A stretch of DNA of 64,000 nucleotides from Saccopteryx bilineata (GCF_036850765.1 NC_089498.1:49217795-49281794); one strand, 5' to 3'; positions 11,458-22,224 are shown, counted from the stretch's first letter. Numbers and translations: made by a program. The notes: generated by a model from the letters alone, not told the origin.

Positions 11458-11884
11458 ATAGAATTGTACACCGGAAAGCTACGCAATTTTTTTTAACCAA
11501 TATCACCCAATAACTTCAATAAAAAAGTAAAAATAAAACACAAAAAAGACAAAAATCTTATTTAATCTATGATTGAATTTTGTTTAAAAGCAGTAAAATG
11601 TATTCTGGCATTTTGACTCCATTGAAAAAATAATGAATTGTGATCATTTGTTTCATTTTGATCTTTTTACCTCATTCATTTTAATGCCTCTCCACAAATT
11701 GAAGACAAGACACTTAATCATAGACTTTTTATAGGGGCTCAAATTTATATTCTCCTTGGTACTTTATTTGAAAACTTTGGCTTTAAAACGTGTTCTACAA
11801 CCACTAAAATAATAAAACCAAGAATTATAACTCATAAGCCAACAAAGGATATAAAATAAAAATCATTAAAATATATTCATTCAT

Positions 11885-13240
11885 TCTATTAAGGATAAAA
11901 AAAATCACATGATCATATCAATAGATGCATGAAAAGCATTTGATAAAATCCAGCATCCTTTATGTTAAAAATTCTCAGCAAAGTGGGAATACAGGGTACA
12001 CACCTCAATAAAATAAAGGCCATATATAACAAACCCACAGCCAACATTATACTCAAGGGGCAAAAACTACAAGTGTTTCCCTTATGGTCAGGAAAAAGGG
12101 CTGTCCACTATCACCACTCTTATTCAATATAACTGGAAGTCCTAGCCACAGCAATCAGACAAGAACAAATAAAAGGCATCAAAATTGGAAAAGAAGAAGT
12201 AAAACAGTCATTATTTGCAGGTGACATGATACTCTATATAGAACCTCAAAGATTCTACCAGAAAATTACTAGAACTGATAAATTCAGTAAAATAGCAGGA
12301 CACAAAATATTCAGAAATTATTTGCATTTTTATACATCAATAATGAACTATCAGAAAGGGAGACTAAGAAAACCATATCATTCACAATTTCTTCAAAAAG
12401 ATTAAAATACCCAGGAATAAACTTAACCAAGGATATAAAAAGCCTGTATTCAGAAAATTTTAAGACACTGAAGAAAGAAATTGAATAAGTGGAAGCCTAT
12501 ACTGTGTCATGGCTAGGAAGAATTAACATTAAAATGTCCATGTTACCCAAAGCAACTGATAGATTCAGCAAGTTTCTAACAAGATACCAATGGTGTATTT
12601 CACAGAACTAGAACAAATGTTCAAAACAATCATATGGAACCACAAAAGACCCCAAATAGCCACAGCAATCCTGAGAAAGAAGAACAAAGTTGGAGAAATC
12701 ATGCTACCTGATATCAAACTACAGGGCCATAGTAATCCAAACAGCATGGTACTGGCATAAAACAGACACACAGTTTACCAATGGAACAAAATAGAGAGCC
12801 CAGAAACCAACCCATGCCTATATGTTCAATTAATATTTGAGAAAGGAGGCAAGAACATGCAATGGAATAAAGACAGTCTATTTAGTAAATGGCATTGGGG
12901 AAATTGGACAGACACATAAAAAAAATGAAATAGACCACCTTCTTATACTATGCACAAGAATAAACTAAAAATAGATTAAAGACTTAAATATTAGACTCAA
13001 AACCATAAAAATCTTAGAAGAAAACATAGGCAGTAAATTCTTGAACATGTCTTGTAGCAATATCTATTTCTAATGAAAACTCTTAGCTAACTAGGAATAG
13101 AAGAGAACTTCCTTTCTAAAGAAAAATATAGAAAAAAAAATCTTTGTGGCTTGGAATTTGGCAAATATTTTCTAACTATTACACCAAAAGCATGATCCAT
13201 AAAAGAACATATTGATGAATGGGACTTGAGCTCAGCAAAT
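11885..13240 (+). mobile_element. Old L1 fragment (ORF2 RT to C-terminal region), decayed
   Basis: Plus-strand remnants of ORF2 include ATATCAATAGATGCATGAAA (the SIDAEKAF region), GCAGGTGACATGATACTC (the FADDM region with a changed codon) and GGCATTGGGGAAATTGGAC. It ends near AATGGGACTT, the point at which the fragment starting at 9325 begins. Frameshifts and stops are frequent, so no protein is expected. Confidence 0.8.
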
Positions 13241-13429
13241 TACTCTATCCATTCCTGTCTTTCCTAGCTCTGAAATACAAATCAACTTGAACTCTAGGTT
13301 CATTCAACATTCCTGTTCAGGAAACTAAAATTTGAATTATATTGCATAGGAATTTTTTTTTTAACTTTTAAATATAGCAATTCTGACTAACCTGTGTAGT
13401 ATTGTTCAAGTTACAGATGGAGTTTCTAA

Positions 13430-13615
13430 ATGTATCTTCATTATAAAGCAACTTTATAAGGAGGATACTACTTTTATGCTCATCTTTACATATAACTAAC
13501 CTGAGGCTCAGAGAGATTTAGTGACTTGCCCAGAGTTACACTGACAGAAAGTGGCAATGCCACACTCAAACTATCCCCTGACCTTAGAGTATGGTTGTTT
13601 TCTACTGCCTCTCTG
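13430..13615 (-). repeat. MIR element
   Basis: CTGAGGCTCAGAGAGATTTA, GACTTGCCCAGAGTTACAC and the following AGTGGCAATGCC block are the MIR core read on the minus strand. Confidence 0.7.
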
Positions 13616-13619
13616 TACA

Positions 13620-14412
13620 GAATGGGCAATTGGTCAACATTCCTTCTCTCAAGACACCAGGATATTACTTAGTAAACTAGATATTTATCCTTAATCTTTC
13701 AAGCCAATCATGTCTGCCATCCATTTTTGCAAGTGTGGTTAAAGGAAAAAAATACATGACCAACCTCTCTCTCCATCATGACTAGAAATAAATTTGCCTT
13801 AGCTTTTAATGACACTTTGCTATTCTGTACTCAAATTACCATAAATTATTGTAATTCCCAAAGTGACTACCAGATGCCCATGGTGTTACCTCTTCACCCA
13901 ATAGGAGCTGACCCGATAGGCCTCTGATGTTGTCTAAATAGATGACTCACTTCAGGGAGCCTCCCTTTGAATTCAGTGCTCTTGGCATTTGCCCCATTCT
14001 TTAATAGCCACATACCCCAGGGGTAAAGTAATGGATCTCTGGCAATCTGGCTGTCCCCTTTATTTCTCTTTCACATTTGTTTACACATTTGTGACTGTCC
14101 TCTGAGAATGGCACAAAGTAGAAAGGATAATACCCTCCCACTATCCTCTCTACTGGCCAAAACCACATGAACAGTCTTATCTGTCTCAGTCAGATTGTCC
14201 TTCAATTGTGCTTCTAGACACAGTTCAACCATTTGAAAGCCAAAGTAGAGTGTCGTTAATTTAAATCAAATTTAAACCAGTACATCTATTGCAAAACACA
14301 ATATTGAGAAAAGTAGGTAAATGAAAATGAGCTTTTTATGTTAAAGCCAAGCATTTAACATTTGGGTGGGGAAGAGAGGCATTTTATAAAGCTATCTGGA
14401 GACATGCAAAAC
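13620..14412. other. Non-coding sequence beside the L1 insertion
   Basis: No gene or recognised repeat. Confidence 0.5.
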
Positions 14413-14423
14413 TATATTTTCTT
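14413..14423. repeat. Target-site duplication of the intact L1, tail side
   Basis: TATATTTTCTT here matches 22252-22262 exactly. The TTTT/CT-rich sequence is compatible with the relaxed T-rich target of the L1 endonuclease. The exact boundary is blurred by the adjoining T-run. Confidence 0.75.
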
Positions 14424-14439
14424 TTTTTTTTTTTATAAT

Positions 14440-14445
14440 TTTATT
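14440..14445 (-). terminator. L1 polyadenylation signal AATAAA
   Basis: On the minus strand AATAAA lies about 16 nt before the A-rich tail that abuts the target-site duplication, the normal spacing for the element's own cleavage and polyadenylation signal. Confidence 0.6.
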
Positions 14446-14672
14446 TTTTTAATGGGGTGACATCAATAAATCAGGATACATATATTCAAAGATAACAAGT
14501 CCAGGTTATCTTGTCATTCAATTATGTTGCATACCCACCACCCAAAGTCAGATTGTCCTCTGTCACCTTCTATCTTGTTTTCTTTGTGCCCCTCCCCACC
14601 CCCTATCCCTCTCCCATTCCCCCCTCCCCCCCATAACCACCACACTCTTGTCAATGTCTCTTAGTTTCAGTA
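14446..14672 (-). other. L1 3'UTR with G-rich polypurine tract
   Basis: Between the ORF2 stop and the tail. At 14586-14640 the plus strand is C-rich with several C-runs, so the L1 RNA has several closely spaced G-runs, typical of the G-rich tract conserved in mammalian L1 3'UTRs and able in principle to form a G-quadruplex. The last ~60 nt before the tail are shared with a SINE at 53132-53301. Confidence 0.8.
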
Positions 14673-17600
14673 TTATGTCCCACCTACGTATGGAATAATA
14701 CAGTTCCTGTTTTTTTCTGATTTACTTATTACGCTTCGTATCATGTTATCAAGATCCCACCATTTTGCTGTAAATGTTCCGATGTCATCATTTCTTATGG
14801 CTGAGTAGTATTCCATAGTGTATATGTGCCACATCTTCTTTATCCAGTCATCTATTGATGGGCTTTTTGGTTGTTTCCATGTCCTGGCCACTGTGAACAA
14901 TGCTGCAATAAACATGGGGCTGCATGTGTCTTTACGTATCAATGTTTCTGAGTTTTGGGGATATATACCCAGTAGAAGGATTGCTGGGTCATAAGGTAGT
15001 TTTATTTGCAGTTTTTTGAGGAACCACCATACTTTCTTCCATAATGGTTGTACTACTTTACATTCCCACCAACAGTGTATGAGGGTTCCTTTTTCTCCAC
15101 AGCCTCTCCAACATTTGCTATTACCTGACTTGCTAATAACAGCTAATCGAACAGGTGTGAGGTGGTATCTCATTGCCGTTTTGATTTGCATTTCTCTAAT
15201 AGCTAAAGAAGATGAGCATCTTTTCATATATCTGTTGGCCATTTGTATTTCTTCCTGGGAGAAGTGTCTATTCATATCCTCTTCCCATTTTTTTATTGGA
15301 TTGTTTGTTTGTTTGTTGTTGAGTTTTATGAGTTCTTTGTATATTTTGGATATTAGGCCCTTATCTGAGCTGTTGTTTGAAAATATCATTTCCCATTTAG
15401 TTGGCTTTCTGTTTATTTTGTTATCAGTTTCTCTTGCTGAGCAAAAACTTCTTAGTCTGATGTAGTCCCATTCATTAATTTTTGCCTTCACTTCTCTTGC
15501 CATTGGAGTCAAATTCATAAAATGCTCTTTAAAACCCAGGTCCATGAGTTGAGTACCTATGTCTTCTTCTATGTACTTAATTGTTTCAGGTCTTATGTTT
15601 AGATCTTTGATCCATTTTGAGTTAATTTTTGTACAGGGAGAGAGACTGTAGTCCAGTTTCATTCTTCTGCATGTGGCTTTCCAGTTTTCCCAGCACCATT
15701 TATTGAAGAGGCTTTCTTTTCTCCATTGTGTGTTGTTGGCCCCTTTATCAAAAATTATTTGACTATATATATGTGGTTTTATTTCTGGACTTTCTATTCT
15801 GTTCCATTGGTCTGAGTGTCTATTTTTCTGCCAATACCATGCTGTTTTGATTGTCGTGGCCCTATAATAGAGTTTGAAGTCAGGTATTGTTATGCCCCCA
15901 GCTTCATTCTTTTTCTTTAGGATTGCTTTGGCTATTCGGGGTTTTTTATAGTTCCATATAAATCTGATGATTTTTTGCTCTATTTCTTTAAAAAACGTCA
16001 TTGGAAGTTTGATGGGAATTGCATTAAATTTGTATATTGCTTTGGGTAATATAGCCATCTTGATTATATTTATTCTTCCTAGCCAAGAACAAGGTATATT
16101 CTTCCATCTCATTATACCTTTTTCAATTTCCCTTAACAATGGTTTATAGTTTTCATTATATAAGTCCTTTACATTCTTTGTTATGTTTATTCCTAAGTAT
16201 TTTATTTTTTTTGTTGCAATCGTGAAGGGGATTATTCTTTTGAGTTCCTTCTCAGTTGTTTCATTGTTGGCATATAGAAAGGCTATTGACTTCTGTATGT
16301 TAATTTTGTATCCTGCGACCTTACTGTATTGGCTTATTGTTTCTAGTAGTCTTTTTGTGGATTCTTTGGGGTTTTCGATGTATAGGATCATATCATCTGC
16401 AAAAAGTGATACCTTTACTTCTTCTTTTCCGATATGGATGCCTTTTATTTCTTTGTCTTGTCTGATTGCTGTGGTGAGAACCTCTAGTACCACATTAAAT
16501 AAGAGTGGAGAGAGTGGACAACCCTGTCTTGTTCCTGATTTAAGGGGGAAAGCCTTCAGTTTAGTGCCATTTAATATGATGTTAGCTGATGGTTTATCAT
16601 ATATGGCCTTTATCATGTTGAGATATTTTCCTTCTATACCCATTTTGTTGAGAGTCTTAAACATAAAATTGTGTTGTATTTTATCGAAAGCCTTTTCTGC
16701 ATCTATTGATAAGATCATGTGGTTTTTGTTCTTTGTTTTGTTGATATGGTGTATTACATTAACCGTTTTACGTATGTTGAACCATCCTTGAGATTCTGGG
16801 ATGAATCCCACTTGATCATGATGTATTATTTTTTTAATATGTTGTTGTATTCGATTTGCTAGTATTTTGTTTAGTATTTTAGCATCTGTATTCATTAGAG
16901 ATATTGGTCTGTAGTTTTCTTTTTTTGTGCCATCCTTGCCTGGTTTTGGGATGAGGGTTATGTTGGCCTCATAAAATGTGTTTGGAAGTATTGCTTCTTC
17001 TTCAATTTTTTGGAAGACTTTGAGTAGAATAGGAACCAAGTCTTCTTTGAATGTTTGATAAAATTCGCTGGTATAGCCGTCAGGGCCTGGACTTTTATTT
17101 TGGGGGAGGTTTTTAATGTTTTTTTCTATTTCTTCTCTACTGATAGGTCTGTTTAGGCTTTCTGCTTCTTCTTGACTCAGTCTAGGAAGGTTGTATTTTT
17201 CTAGGAATTTATCCATTTCTTCTAGGTTGTTGAATTTAGTGGCATAAAGTTTTTCATAGTATTCTACAATAATTCTTTGTATATCTACAGTGTCCGTGGT
17301 GATTTCTCCTCTTTCATTTTGGATTTTGTTTATATGAGTTCTTTCTCTTTTTTCCTTGGTAAGTCTTGCCAAGGGTTTGTCAATTTTGTTGATCTTTTCA
17401 AAGAACCAGCTCCTTGTTCTATTAATTTTTTCTATAGTTTTTCTGTTCTCTAATTCATTTATTTCTGCTCTGATTTTTATTATTTCCTTTCTTCGGCTGG
17501 TTTTGGGTTGTCTTTGTTCTTCTTTTTCTAGTTCCTTAAGGTGGGAAGTTAAGTGGTTCACTTGGGCTCTCTCTTGTTTGTTCATATATGCCTGAAGCGA

Positions 17601-18500
17601 TATGAACTTTCCTCTTATCACTGCTTTTGCTGCATCCCATAGATTCTGATATGTCGTATTGTCATTTTCATTAGTCTGTATAAATCTTTTGATCTCTGCA
17701 CTTATTTCTTCTTTTACCCATTCATTTTTTAAAAGTATGTTGTTTAGTTTCCACATTTTTGTGGGATTTTTTTCCTCTTTTTTGCAGTTGAATTCTAGTT
17801 TCAAGGCTTTATGATCAGAAAATATGCTTGGTACAACTTCAATTTTTCTGAATTTGCTGATGTTGTTTTTGTGGCCCAACATATGGTCAATTCTTGAGAA
17901 TGATCCATGTACACTGGAGAAAAATGTATACTCAGTCACTTTGGGATGAAATGTCCTGTAGATGTCTATCATATCCAGGTGCTCTAGTGTTTTGTTTAAG
18001 GCCACTATGTCTTTGTTGATTCTCTGTTTGGATGACCGATCTAGAGCCATCAGCGGTGTATTGAGGTCTCCAAGTATGATTGTATTTTTGTCAGTTTTTG
18101 TTTTAAGATCAATAAGTAGCTGTCTTATATATTTTGGTGCTCCTTGGTTTGGTGCATATATATTAAGAATTGTTATGTCTTCTTGATTCAGTGTCCCCTT
18201 AGCCATTATGAAATGGCCATTTTTGTCTCTGAGTACTTTTCCTGTCTTGTAGTCAGCATTATCCGATATGAGTATTGCTACACCTGCTTTTTTTTGGATG
18301 TTATTTGCTTGGAGTATTGTTTTCCAGCCTTTCACTTTGAATTTGTTTTTATCCTTGTTACTTAGATGAGTTTCCTGTAGGCAGCATACAGTTGGATTTT
18401 CTTTTTTAATCCATTCTGCTACTCTGTGCCTTTTTATTGGTGAGTTTAATCTGTTTACATTTAGTGTAATTATTGATTCTTGTGAGTTCCCTATTGCCAT
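14673..18500 (-). CDS. ORF2: LINE-1 ORF2p: endonuclease / reverse transcriptase, 1275 aa
   Basis: This enzyme nicks target DNA and reverse-transcribes L1 (and SINE) RNA at the nick, acting in the nucleus as a ribonucleoprotein with ORF1p. The N-terminal ~240 residues are an APE-type endonuclease with N14, E43, D145, N147, D205, D229 and H230 all in the positions known from human L1. The reverse transcriptase follows, with D600 (in SIDAEKAF), the [14 protein letters not shown] box and the FADDM motif giving D702/D703. A C-terminal Cys-rich knuckle C-x3-C-x7-H-x4-C is intact (CWRGC ... HCWWEC). The length of 1275 aa equals that of the human protein. The first ATG is the chosen start because it precedes the conserved N-terminal strand directly and overlaps the stop of a small upstream frame (18491-18730). 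There is no frameshift or internal stop. I see no missing key residue; enzymatic activity is inferred. Confidence 0.97.
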   Translation of the reverse strand: MAIGNSQESIITLNVNRLNSPIKRHRVAEWIKKENPTVCCLQETHLSNKDKNKFKVKGWKTILQANNIQKKAGVAILISDNADYKTGKVLRDKNGHFIMAKGTLNQEDITILNIYAPNQGAPKYIRQLLIDLKTKTDKNTIILGDLNTPLMALDRSSKQRINKDIVALNKTLEHLDMIDIYRTFHPKVTEYTFFSSVHGSFSRIDHMLGHKNNISKFRKIEVVPSIFSDHKALKLEFNCKKEEKNPTKMWKLNNILLKNEWVKEEISAEIKRFIQTNENDNTTYQNLWDAAKAVIRGKFISLQAYMNKQERAQVNHLTSHLKELEKEEQRQPKTSRRKEIIKIRAEINELENRKTIEKINRTRSWFFEKINKIDKPLARLTKEKRERTHINKIQNERGEITTDTVDIQRIIVEYYEKLYATKFNNLEEMDKFLEKYNLPRLSQEEAESLNRPISREEIEKNIKNLPQNKSPGPDGYTSEFYQTFKEDLVPILLKVFQKIEEEAILPNTFYEANITLIPKPGKDGTKKENYRPISLMNTDAKILNKILANRIQQHIKKIIHHDQVGFIPESQGWFNIRKTVNVIHHINKTKNKNHMILSIDAEKAFDKIQHNFMFKTLNKMGIEGKYLNMIKAIYDKPSANIILNGTKLKAFPLKSGTRQGCPLSPLLFNVVLEVLTTAIRQDKEIKGIHIGKEEVKVSLFADDMILYIENPKESTKRLLETISQYSKVAGYKINIQKSIAFLYANNETTEKELKRIIPFTIATKKIKYLGINITKNVKDLYNENYKPLLREIEKGIMRWKNIPCSWLGRINIIKMAILPKAIYKFNAIPIKLPMTFFKEIEQKIIRFIWNYKKPRIAKAILKKKNEAGGITIPDFKLYYRATTIKTAWYWQKNRHSDQWNRIESPEIKPHIYSQIIFDKGANNTQWRKESLFNKWCWENWKATCRRMKLDYSLSPCTKINSKWIKDLNIRPETIKYIEEDIGTQLMDLGFKEHFMNLTPMAREVKAKINEWDYIRLRSFCSARETDNKINRKPTKWEMIFSNNSSDKGLISKIYKELIKLNNKQTNNPIKKWEEDMNRHFSQEEIQMANRYMKRCSSSLAIREMQIKTAMRYHLTPVRLAVISKSGNSKCWRGCGEKGTLIHCWWECKVVQPLWKKVWWFLKKLQIKLPYDPAILLLGIYPQNSETLIRKDTCSPMFIAALFTVARTWKQPKSPSIDDWIKKMWHIYTMEYYSAIRNDDIGTFTAKWWDLDNMIRSVISKSEKNRNCIIPYVGGT

Positions 18501-18730
18501 TTTATATCTTGCTTTCTGTTAGTTTCGTGTCTTGTTTGATCCTTCTCTTTCGTTTTTCTATCTTTTGTTTTTATTTGGTTGTATTCCATACATCTTTCCT
18601 CTGTTGCTATCTTTTTTATCTCATGTGCTTCTGTGGTGGTTTTTTCAATGGTGGTTACCTTTGAGTAATGAAAAGGGTCCCTACCCTGTTCATTGTAGCG
18701 AACTCTTTTGTGAGTACTTTTGCACTCCAT
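18491..18730 (-). CDS. Small open frame in the L1 ORF1-ORF2 spacer, 79 codons (hypothetical)
   Basis: This 79-codon frame lies between ORF1 and ORF2. It ends in TAG inside the sequence ATGGCAATAG, whose ATG is the ORF2 start, so the two frames overlap by 10 nt. It is in the ORF1 frame but separated from ORF1 by 96 nt with three further stops. The product would be strongly basic and polar (many K, R, E, T) with no motif that I recognise. It could be a chance frame, a relic of an older ORF1 tail, or a short upstream frame that delivers ribosomes to ORF2 by termination-reinitiation. The last idea is inference from the geometry. Confidence 0.35.
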   Translation of the reverse strand: MECKSTHKRVRYNEQGRDPFHYSKVTTIEKTTTEAHEIKKIATEERCMEYNQIKTKDRKTKEKDQTRHETNRKQDIKWQ

Positions 18731-18826
18731 CGTCCTTTGCTACTGTTAATCTCCGTCTTCTCCCCCTCTTTCTTTTTGTTGTTGTCACAGTTTAAATTTG
18801 GTTTTATTGTGTTCTTCTTGGAGCTT
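18501..18826 (-). other. L1 inter-ORF spacer, 326 bp
   Basis: The spacer is unusually long beside the ~63 bp of human L1. The ORF1-proximal third has stops in the ORF1 frame; the rest is occupied by the 79-codon frame described separately. No SINE, poly(A) or inserted element is visible inside it, so the length seems native to this L1 lineage. Confidence 0.85.
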
Positions 18827-19822
18827 TTACTTGTGGCTCTGTCTTTTTTTGTTCTTTGTATCTGATTGGAGAACCCCCTTTAGTAATTCCTGGAGTGGGG
18901 GTTTTCTGATGATAAATTCCCTCATCTTTTCTGTATCTGTGAATGTTTTTATTTCTCCTTCGTATTTGAAGGATAGCTTTGATGGGTATAGTATTCGTGG
19001 CTGAAAGTTCCTCTCTTTCAGGACTTTAAATATTGGGGTCCACTCTCTTCTAGCTTGTAGAGTTTCTGCTGAGAAATCTGATGATAATCTAATGGGCCTT
19101 CCTTTATATGTTGTATTCTTCTTTTCCCTGGCTGCCTTGAGAATTTTTTCTTTGCTGTTGGTTTGTGTCAATTTCATTATGATATGCCTTGGAGTAGGTT
19201 TGTTGTGGTTAAGAAAACTTGGAGTTCTGTTTGCTTCTTGAACTTGAGGCTTTAGTTCTTTCCACAGGCTTGGGAAGTTCTCAACTATTATTTGTTTGAG
19301 TATGTTCTCCATTCCATTTTCTCTCTCTTCTCCCTCTGATATACCTATTATTCTTATGTTATTCTTTTTGATGGAGTCAGATAATTCTTGTAGGGCTATC
19401 TCATTTTTTTTAATTTTTGAGTCTCTTTCTTCTTCTCTCTGTTGTGCCTCAAGTTGCTTGTCTTCTATTTCACTAATCCTCTCTTCTATCTGACCTGTTC
19501 TATTAGCTAAGCTTGTTACTTCGTTTTTCAGCTCGTGAATTGAGTTTTTCATCTCTGTTTGATTTGTTTTTATAGTTTCAATTTCCTTGGACATATATTC
19601 TTTGTGTTCATTGAGTTGTTTTCTGAGCTCCCTATATTGCCTTTCTGTGTTTTCTTGTATATCTCGGAGGATTTTTAGGATTTCTATCTTGAATTCTCTG
19701 TCATTTAGCTCCAAGGTTTCCAATATATTAAATTTTTTCTCCATAGATTTTTCCTCACCTAGCTGTGTTACCTCTCTTTCTTTTGTATCCATGATATTCG
19801 ATTTTCTCTTCCTTAATGGCAT
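18827..19822 (-). CDS. ORF1: LINE-1 ORF1p: trimeric RNA-binding chaperone, 331 aa
   Basis: ORF1p coats L1 RNA and acts as a nucleic-acid chaperone in the retrotransposition particle. Residues ~1-35 are basic and polar, then ~36-150 form a long heptad-rich coiled coil (many L/I spaced among E/K/Q), the trimerisation stalk. An RRM-like domain follows, starting at the NNIRIIGISEGEE motif and including RHIIMKL and the KILKAAREK helix. The C-terminal domain holds the signature LSSDFSAETLQARREW and a basic tail. The usual length in the family is about 340 aa. The start ATG is the first in a region preceded by stop-rich purine tracts. The gene ends in TAA, and the same frame meets TGA, TAA and TAG within the next 31 codons, so readthrough into the spacer would be short. 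Confidence 0.95.
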   Translation of the reverse strand: MPLRKRKSNIMDTKEREVTQLGEEKSMEKKFNILETLELNDREFKIEILKILRDIQENTERQYRELRKQLNEHKEYMSKEIETIKTNQTEMKNSIHELKNEVTSLANRTGQIEERISEIEDKQLEAQQREEERDSKIKKNEIALQELSDSIKKNNIRIIGISEGEERENGMENILKQIIVENFPSLWKELKPQVQEANRTPSFLNHNKPTPRHIIMKLTQTNSKEKILKAAREKKNTTYKGRPIRLSSDFSAETLQARREWTPIFKVLKERNFQPRILYPSKLSFKYEGEIKTFTDTEKMREFIIRKPPLQELLKGVLQSDTKNKKRQSHK

Positions 19823-21217
19823 CTGAGGGTGGTTTTGTTGATAGTATTAATGAGATTTAATAAAGAATAAAAAGTTAAAAAAATCGAAAAGAGTTGTTTT
19901 TTTAAAAAAAAATTAATAATGAAATAAAGAAAAATAAAATAAAATAAAAATTTTTTAAAAAAAGGAAATTATTCCCCCCCTCCTTTTTTCCTCTCCTCTC
20001 CTCTCCCCTCTTTCTTGAGAAAATCTTGTGGTGGACTGTGAGTTATAACAAACAATGCCTGTGATGGAGGGCCTGAATTGGGGAAAAGTAATAAAGGGGC
20101 AAAAAAGAAAAAAAGAAAAAAAAAATAAAGGAAAAAAAAGAAAAAAAAAAAAAGGAAAAAAAAGAAAAAAAAAAGAGCGTATGGACCCACAAAAAGCAAA
20201 TAAGGAAAAAATTTGGGTCAAGAATAAAATGATTTGCTTTTAGGTGTTGGTTGTCTAAGAGTTATGATGAGAGGAATAAGAGGAAAACGGAAAAATGGGG
20301 GGACAAATTAAAAACTTACTATTGTATTTAGTGGAACAAGAACTAGATAATATGGAGAGCCAGGGATGCGAGCACTGCTAGTGAGTTAAAAAGGTGAAGT
20401 AAAAACCCCCCAAAATGCCACAAACATAGGTTTGAGTCCCAGATAAGATAATTTGTTTGTTATTGAGGTTTGAATGAGAGGAGATGTAAAGGAGAAAGGA
20501 AGAAACTAATATAGAGGGAGAAAAGAAAGAGAGAGAGAGAAAAAAAAGAGGGAACCACTAAAAGAAGAAAAAAGAAAGGAGAGAGAGAGAGAGTTAAGGG
20601 TTTTGGAGTGCAACCCTCATAGAGAGAAAGGAAGAGAAGAGAAAAGATAATGGAAGATGTAACACTTATGGGTAGTGTAGTTCAAGGAGAGGAGAGAGTA
20701 AGACCAGTAGAGAGTTAATCGGCCAAATTGGAGGAAGAAAAAAAAGTATCAAGAATGAAGATAAGAGAAACAAACGAACAAATATAATAAAATGTGATAG
20801 GTTATAAAGTCTGCAGATTATTCTTGATTTTGAGAGGTTATCTTCTTGCTTTTTCTTTTCTCTCCCTCTTCCTGGTGGGTGACTCTGTACCCCGGGTTCT
20901 GCCCCTTTGGCACGCTCAGGTAGAGGCTTGCAGTTGATAAGTCTCTATGGCAATGTCATGTATTGTGCTTTAGTCTCGTGGGAGTCGAGGCATTTATAGG
21001 CTCCGACAGTGAGAGAGTCCGTGTTCCTGGAGCCTTTCTCCTAGTCTTTCCTTCCTCAATTAGTAGCCTGATAATCCAGCTATGGGGTTGCTGTTGCCTC
21101 TGCCTGGATAGTAAGAGGCTCAAAGAGCTGGCAACTCCCCACTCTATTTCCACTCAGCACAGGGCTCTGGGTAAGGCTCATTCAGTCAGAGCTGCTAGCA
21201 TAATCAGGCGGGCTTTC

Positions 21218-21812
21218 CGCCCACTCAAAGACCACTGGCTCTGCCACTCTGTCCGGTAACACAAGCGGGCGCCCACTTCTGGGGGGCGCTTGGAGGAAAC
21301 TCTCACTCACTGTCTGCGACCAGGATATCCAGCCAGCAGTCTCATGCTCTGAGTGAAACCCCCAACCGCAGGGAAAAGTTGCAGCGTTGGAATTGAGTCT
21401 CGCTCCGTCCCCGTGCGCGGCTTTTGCAAGGCACTGGGGCGGCTCGAGATTCCGCTTTGGCCCACACAAAGGCCCCTGACTCTGCCCCTCTCTGCGATAA
21501 CACGGGCGCGCACTGCGGAGGCACTCGGAGGAATCGCTCACTCCTTATCTGCGCGCGCACACCAGGATATGAGGCCGGCCGCGGTTCCCTCTGAGTGAAA
21601 CCCTCACCAGCACGGAAAATCTCCACCGTTGGAAGTAGTTCTCACTCCCTCCCGTGCGTGGCTTTCCCAGGGCGCTGGGGCTGCCCAGAGACTCTGTCCT
21701 CGGCCCACAGAAAGGCCTCTGACCCTGCCTCTCCGTGGGGCAACACGGGCACCCACTCTCGGGGCCTAAGAAGAAATTCTCGCCCACTAACTGCGCACCG
21801 ACCAGGAGACCG
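21218..21812 (-). repeat. Tandem ~242-bp monomer-like units in the L1 5'UTR
   Basis: Three register points repeat. ACCAGGATAT (or ACCAGGAGAC) occurs at 21319, 21561 and 21801; CTCTGAGTGAAA at 21347 and 21589; and CGCCCA/GGCCCACA at 21218, 21459 and 21702. The period is 240-243 bp. Units are about 21218-21458, 21459-21701 and a partial 21702-21812. They are diverged from each other yet collinear. The layout resembles the promoter monomers of rodent L1s, but a unique leader lies outside (5' of) the array. Confidence 0.85.
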
Positions 21813-21815
21813 GGT

Positions 21816-21826
21816 AAAATGGCCGC
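21816..21826 (+). promoter_or_regulatory. Second YY1-type motif (AAAATGGCCGC) in the L1 5'UTR, antisense
   Basis: AAAATGGCCGC closely matches the YY1 consensus and lies at the junction between the monomer array and the unique leader. It is on the strand opposite to L1 transcription, so it could equally serve an antisense promoter. Motif match only. Confidence 0.35.
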
Positions 21827-22224
21827 TCCGCTTGTCTTTCTTTGTTTGGGTTTGGCGCGAGTGTTAGCTTGTATTGCCCGGGTTGCCACAGGATCAGATT
21901 TTCCTCGGCTTGGATCTGTGTGCCACAGCCTGGTTCGGCTGTTTGTGCCGCGGCGGCCTGGATCTATTCACCCCCTTTGCCCGCCTCAGTTTCTATATTC
22001 ACAGTTACCAGAGAAAGCCGCCCTGTTTAGGTTAGTGAGGAAGGCGGAGCATTTCTTACTCCCTTTTTCCTTCGGGGTTTGGTTATATATTTAGCCAATT
22101 TTTCACTCAATCATACCTTTGGGTGTATTGCGAAGCATCTGGAAGCTCCAAGTATAGGTTTTTCTGTTTCTGGTTGAAGATCTTGTTGAGTTTTGGGGGA
22201 GATTTATCGGTATCGCTTCCTACC

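Larger units (their letters stand above)
9325..11545 (+). mobile_element. Old L1 fragment (ORF2 end plus 3'UTR) with nested insertions
   Basis: The pieces 9325-9368, 9785-10738 and 11473-11545 read in order as the end of L1 ORF2 (GGGACTATATCAAACTAAAA; GGTTAATATCCAAAATTTAT; the IWKQSK-like and GVIYAIEYHSAM-like codons, now broken) followed by a 3'UTR ending in ACTTCAATAAAA. It is degenerate with stops. Inside it lie a type A SINE (9369-9770), a hAT MITE (10747-10899), a type B SINE (10919-11249) and a type C SINE (11254-11457). Confidence 0.85.

Noticed and set aside
15016..18365. Many plus-strand open frames of 60-200 codons opposite L1 ORF2
   Set aside because: They are antisense shadows of the ORF2 coding sequence, hydrophobic and without motifs.
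20095..20180. A/G repeat as an independent microsatellite or assembly error
   Set aside because: It lies within the intact L1 5'UTR and fits the purine-rich trend of the whole 1.3 kb; treated as part of the element.
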